From Desulfotignum sp. (GTDB taxonomy: Bacteria; Desulfobacterota; Desulfobacteria; Desulfobacterales; Desulfobacteraceae): DNA of 17,322 nt. Under the pieces are notes generated by a model, which did no database searches, was not told where the DNA came from, and saw only the letters and a list, made by a program, of their open reading frames with translations. Position 1 is the first letter of the stretch. Each line of letters opens with the position of its first letter. The stretch is from NCBI GenBank assembly GCA_011390695.1, contig JAABRW010000462.1:1-17322 (forward strand), in the 5' to 3' direction. A program made the position numbers and the translations under genes. Below are positions 15,505 through 17,322 of the stretch, in pieces.

Positions 15505-16751
15505 AGCATTTCAATGGCACAGGCCATGGCTACCCCGCCGCCGCCGCATAAGGTGGCCAGCCCCAGGGTATCGCCCCTTTTTTTCATGGCATGGATCAAT
15601 GTGACCATGATCCGGGCACCGGTAGCTCCCACCGGATGCCCCAGGCCGATGCCGGATCCGTTGATATTTGTGATCTCCCGGTTCAGTCCCAGCTCTTTTT
15701 CACATCCCAGGTACTGGGCGGCAAACGCCTCATTCACCTCCACCAGGTCAAAATCTTTCATGGAAAGCTGTGATTTATCCAGCAGGCTTTTCACGGCCGG
15801 CACCGGAGACATGCCCATGATTGTGGGATGACACGCCCCCATGCCCGAGGCCTTGATCCGGGCCAGGGGTGTTACGCCCAGTTCCTTTGCTTTGTCTGCC
15901 GACATGATGACCATGCCGGCGGACCCGTCGTTTATCCCGGAGGCATTGCCCGCAGTGACAGTGCCGGTTTTGGGGATGAATGCCGGGGGCAGGGCTGCCA
16001 GTTTTTCCATGGTCATGCCCGGTCGGAAATGCTCGTCTTTATCAAAAATCAGTGGGTCTTTTTTGCGCCGGGGTACCTGGATGGGAACGATCTCTTCGGC
16101 AAAGGATCCGTCCTTTGTGGCCCGTTCCGCATTATTGTGGCTGCGCAGGGCCACCACATCCATCTCTTCGCGGGTCAATCCCAGATGCTGGGCCACAAAT
16201 TCGGCTGTGTGGCCCATGATATAGGGCCTGCCCATGAAATGGGCGGCCGGGGCCTGGCTGGTGTCAAGGGGTGTGGTGTCATCAAAGGGAAGCACATGGG
16301 AGCCGCAGTGCAGGGCATGAATCATGGCATCCACAAACTGGGCATCCTGGAGCCGGCACCCCCACCTTGCCTTGGGCACGGTATAAGGAACACCGGACAT
16401 ATGCTCCACCCCCCCGGCCAGGATGACATCTGCCATGCCTGCCTGGATCATGGCCGCCCCGGAAAGCACGGCTTCCATGCCGGATATGCACACCCGGTTC
16501 ACCGTGGCTGCCGGCACCCTGTCCGGGATTCCGGCCATGAGGGCCGCCACCCGGGTGGTGTTGAGGGTGTCATGGTGTTCCACACAGGTGCCGTACCGGA
16601 CATCATCAATGATACCGGCTTCAATGCCGGCCCGTTTGATGGCTTCTTTCATGGTTACACTGGCAATGGCTGCGCCGTTCATCTCTTTTAATGTGCCGCC
16701 GAAGGCCCCGATGGCTGTCCGGCAGGCGGAAACAATAACAATATCTTTCAT
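15501..16751 (-). CDS. Thiolase-family acetyl-CoA C-acyltransferase
   Basis: A 416-residue thiolase. The start is placed at the ATG at 16751, before the typical MKDIVIVSACRTAIGAFGG and preceded by AGGAAA with 8 nt spacing; an ATG 33 nt upstream has no conserved sequence after it. The catalytic set is complete: Cys88 (NRVCISGMEAV), Asn340 in NEAFAAQ, His372 (GLGHPVGATGAR) and Cys402 (CGGGGVAMA). The enzyme should cleave 3-ketoacyl-CoA with CoA, or condense two acetyl-CoA, in the cytoplasm. Two features are unusual. The normal CGSG around the nucleophile is CISG. There are about 20 extra residues at roughly 150-175 (LPFDDTTPLDTSQAPAAHF) in the loop before the MGHTAE substrate-side motif, making it longer than the usual ~393 residues. 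Chain-length preference is therefore uncertain. It lies 91 bp downstream of an acyl-CoA dehydrogenase gene on the same strand, which fits beta-oxidation. Confidence 0.92.
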   Translation of the reverse strand: MKDIVIVSACRTAIGAFGGTLKEMNGAAIASVTMKEAIKRAGIEAGIIDDVRYGTCVEHHDTLNTTRVAALMAGIPDRVPAATVNRVCISGMEAVLSGAAMIQAGMADVILAGGVEHMSGVPYTVPKARWGCRLQDAQFVDAMIHALHCGSHVLPFDDTTPLDTSQAPAAHFMGRPYIMGHTAEFVAQHLGLTREEMDVVALRSHNNAERATKDGSFAEEIVPIQVPRRKKDPLIFDKDEHFRPGMTMEKLAALPPAFIPKTGTVTAGNASGINDGSAGMVIMSADKAKELGVTPLARIKASGMGACHPTIMGMSPVPAVKSLLDKSQLSMKDFDLVEVNEAFAAQYLGCEKELGLNREITNINGSGIGLGHPVGATGARIMVTLIHAMKKRGDTLGLATLCGGGGVAMACAIEML

Positions 16752-16766
16752 TTTTGATTTCCTGTC

Positions 16767-16783
16767 TGGTTGTGCAACAACCA
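16767..16783. promoter_or_regulatory. 17-bp palindrome just upstream of the thiolase ribosome site
   Basis: TGGTTGT-GCA-ACAACCA is a perfect inverted repeat with 7-bp arms and a 3-nt centre, about 15 nt before the thiolase ATG on the minus strand and 3 nt from its AGGAAA site. It could be an operator for a TetR-type regulator of acyl-CoA metabolism or an RNA hairpin affecting translation. It is not followed by a T-run, so it is not a standard terminator. Confidence 0.35.
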
Positions 16784-16784
16784 A

Positions 16785-16795
16785 AGATCAGATCT
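16785..16795. repeat. Second palindrome in the dehydrogenase-thiolase gap
   Basis: AGATC-A-GATCT is a perfect 11-bp palindrome 1 bp from the 17-bp palindrome at 16767-16783. Two copies of ACCGGT follow at 16797-16802 and 16821-16826. Together they make the 91-bp gap unusually rich in symmetry; function unknown. Confidence 0.25.
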
Positions 16796-16842
16796 GACCG
16801 GTAAAGGGGTTTTGATCCGAACCGGTTTGATGTTGCAATGAT

Positions 16843-17322
16843 TTAAGATCCAAATGATGCTTCGTTCATGTCCAGGGCACTGGTATCACCGGCCTGAATC
16901 ACCGCCATCTTGGCCTGGGCCACCGGCAGCATGGTGTTGATGAAAAACCGTGCCCCTGTGACCTGGCCCTGGTAAAACGCCAGATCCTTTTTTTTGGGGT
17001 TTTCCGCCAGTTTTCGGGCGGCAGTCACTGCCCGCCAGAGCAGCATCCAGCCCATGAGGGTGTCTCCGGTAACATCCAGAAACGGATGGGCATGGGCAAA
17101 CGCGGTCACCATGTTTTCCGATCCCAGGTCTGCGCCAAGTTTTCCTGCGGTTTCCTTCAAATGGTTGAGGGTGGTTTCTAAAATATTTGCCAGGGAAACC
17201 AGGCCCGCATCTTTTTTTGCTGCGGCAATGGTCTTTTGCACCTCAGCCACAAGGTCCATGAAAGCCTGACCGCTGTTGAGGCCCAGCTTTCTGCCCAGAA
17301 GATCCATGGCCTGGATGCCGTT
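16843..17322 (-). CDS. Acyl-CoA dehydrogenase, C-terminal part (DmdC-like, PF12806 type), partial
   Basis: The frame is open from the right edge (17322) to a TAA at 16843-16845, giving the last 159 residues of a larger protein. It begins with NGIQAMDLLGRKL, which corresponds to the end of the catalytic C-terminal helical domain of the family (usual form TNGIQA.DL.GRK). What follows is the extra helical acyl-CoA dehydrogenase C-terminal domain, including NMVTAFAHAHPFLD, MGWMLLWRA and FYQGQVTGARFFINTMLPV. This extension is typical of the DmdC (3-methylmercaptopropionyl-CoA dehydrogenase) and AidB-like subgroup, usually about 590-600 residues. The FAD-binding core and catalytic Glu lie outside the window, so substrate cannot be judged. 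The dehydrogenase and thiolase genes share orientation and probably act on the same acyl-CoA pathway. Confidence 0.82.
   Translation of the reverse strand, partial: NGIQAMDLLGRKLGLNSGQAFMDLVAEVQKTIAAAKKDAGLVSLANILETTLNHLKETAGKLGADLGSENMVTAFAHAHPFLDVTGDTLMGWMLLWRAVTAARKLAENPKKKDLAFYQGQVTGARFFINTMLPVAQAKMAVIQAGDTSALDMNEASFGS

Noticed and set aside
15828..16691. A 287-codon plus-strand frame opposite the thiolase gene
   Set aside because: Gly/His-rich shadow of the thiolase, whose catalytic residues are all present on the minus strand.
16752..16784. An ATG at 16784 extending the thiolase by 11 residues
   Set aside because: The extension is encoded by the palindrome region, is not thiolase-like, and the ATG at 16751 has its own AGGAAA site.

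Overview
The window looks like chromosomal DNA from a Gram-negative, probably anaerobic, desulfobacterial-type bacterium (Desulfobacteraceae or relatives). This is inferred from three things: the gene mix (a FleN/FlhG-like ATPase beside an HDOD-kinase, a PPDK-like swivelling kinase paired with an atypical GAPDH, a thiolase beside a DmdC-type acyl-CoA dehydrogenase), the moderate GC content by eye, and AcrAB-type tripartite export. It cannot be proved without a database search. I see no tRNA, rRNA, CRISPR array, insertion sequence, integrase or phage gene. All complete genes are uninterrupted and the DNA is gene-dense.

Left part (1-4730): a ferritin/rubrerythrin-like gene runs off the left edge on the minus strand. 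Divergent from it is a tight three-gene plus-strand operon. It encodes an HDOD-GAF-histidine kinase, a stand-alone GspE N-terminal (MshEN-like) protein with no ATPase domain, and a FleN/FlhG/MinD-type ATPase with an unusual C-terminal coiled-coil and charged tail. The first two genes overlap by ATGA and the third starts 2 nt after the second ends. This looks like a signalling and positioning module, possibly for a polar or type II/IV-pilus-like machine, but its target is not in the window.

Centre (4727-10963): a small SLOG-like gene on the minus strand converges on the FleN-like gene, with both stop codons sharing a TTAA palindrome. It diverges from a 1405-residue gene through a roughly 210-bp region carrying two convincing back-to-back promoters and a 15-bp perfect palindrome. 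The large protein has about 900 residues of unrecognised, mostly helical sequence followed by a complete PPDK-type ATP-grasp domain and a phosphohistidine domain. It stops there, without the PEP/pyruvate TIM barrel. Fourteen bases later comes a long, divergent GAPDH. This pair is the most interesting part of the window: a possible phosphotransfer enzyme with an unknown acceptor, tied to triose-phosphate metabolism.

Right part (11002-17322): a near-consensus promoter drives an RND efflux pair (membrane-fusion protein and inner-membrane pump, overlapping by ATGA) with no outer-membrane factor in view. The pump gene converges with a thiolase gene, again with stop codons sharing a palindromic tetranucleotide (CTAG). 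Upstream of the thiolase on the minus strand is the C-terminal part of an acyl-CoA dehydrogenase of the DmdC/PF12806 type, cut by the right edge. The two suggest a beta-oxidation-like acyl-CoA pathway. The short gap between them carries two palindromes.
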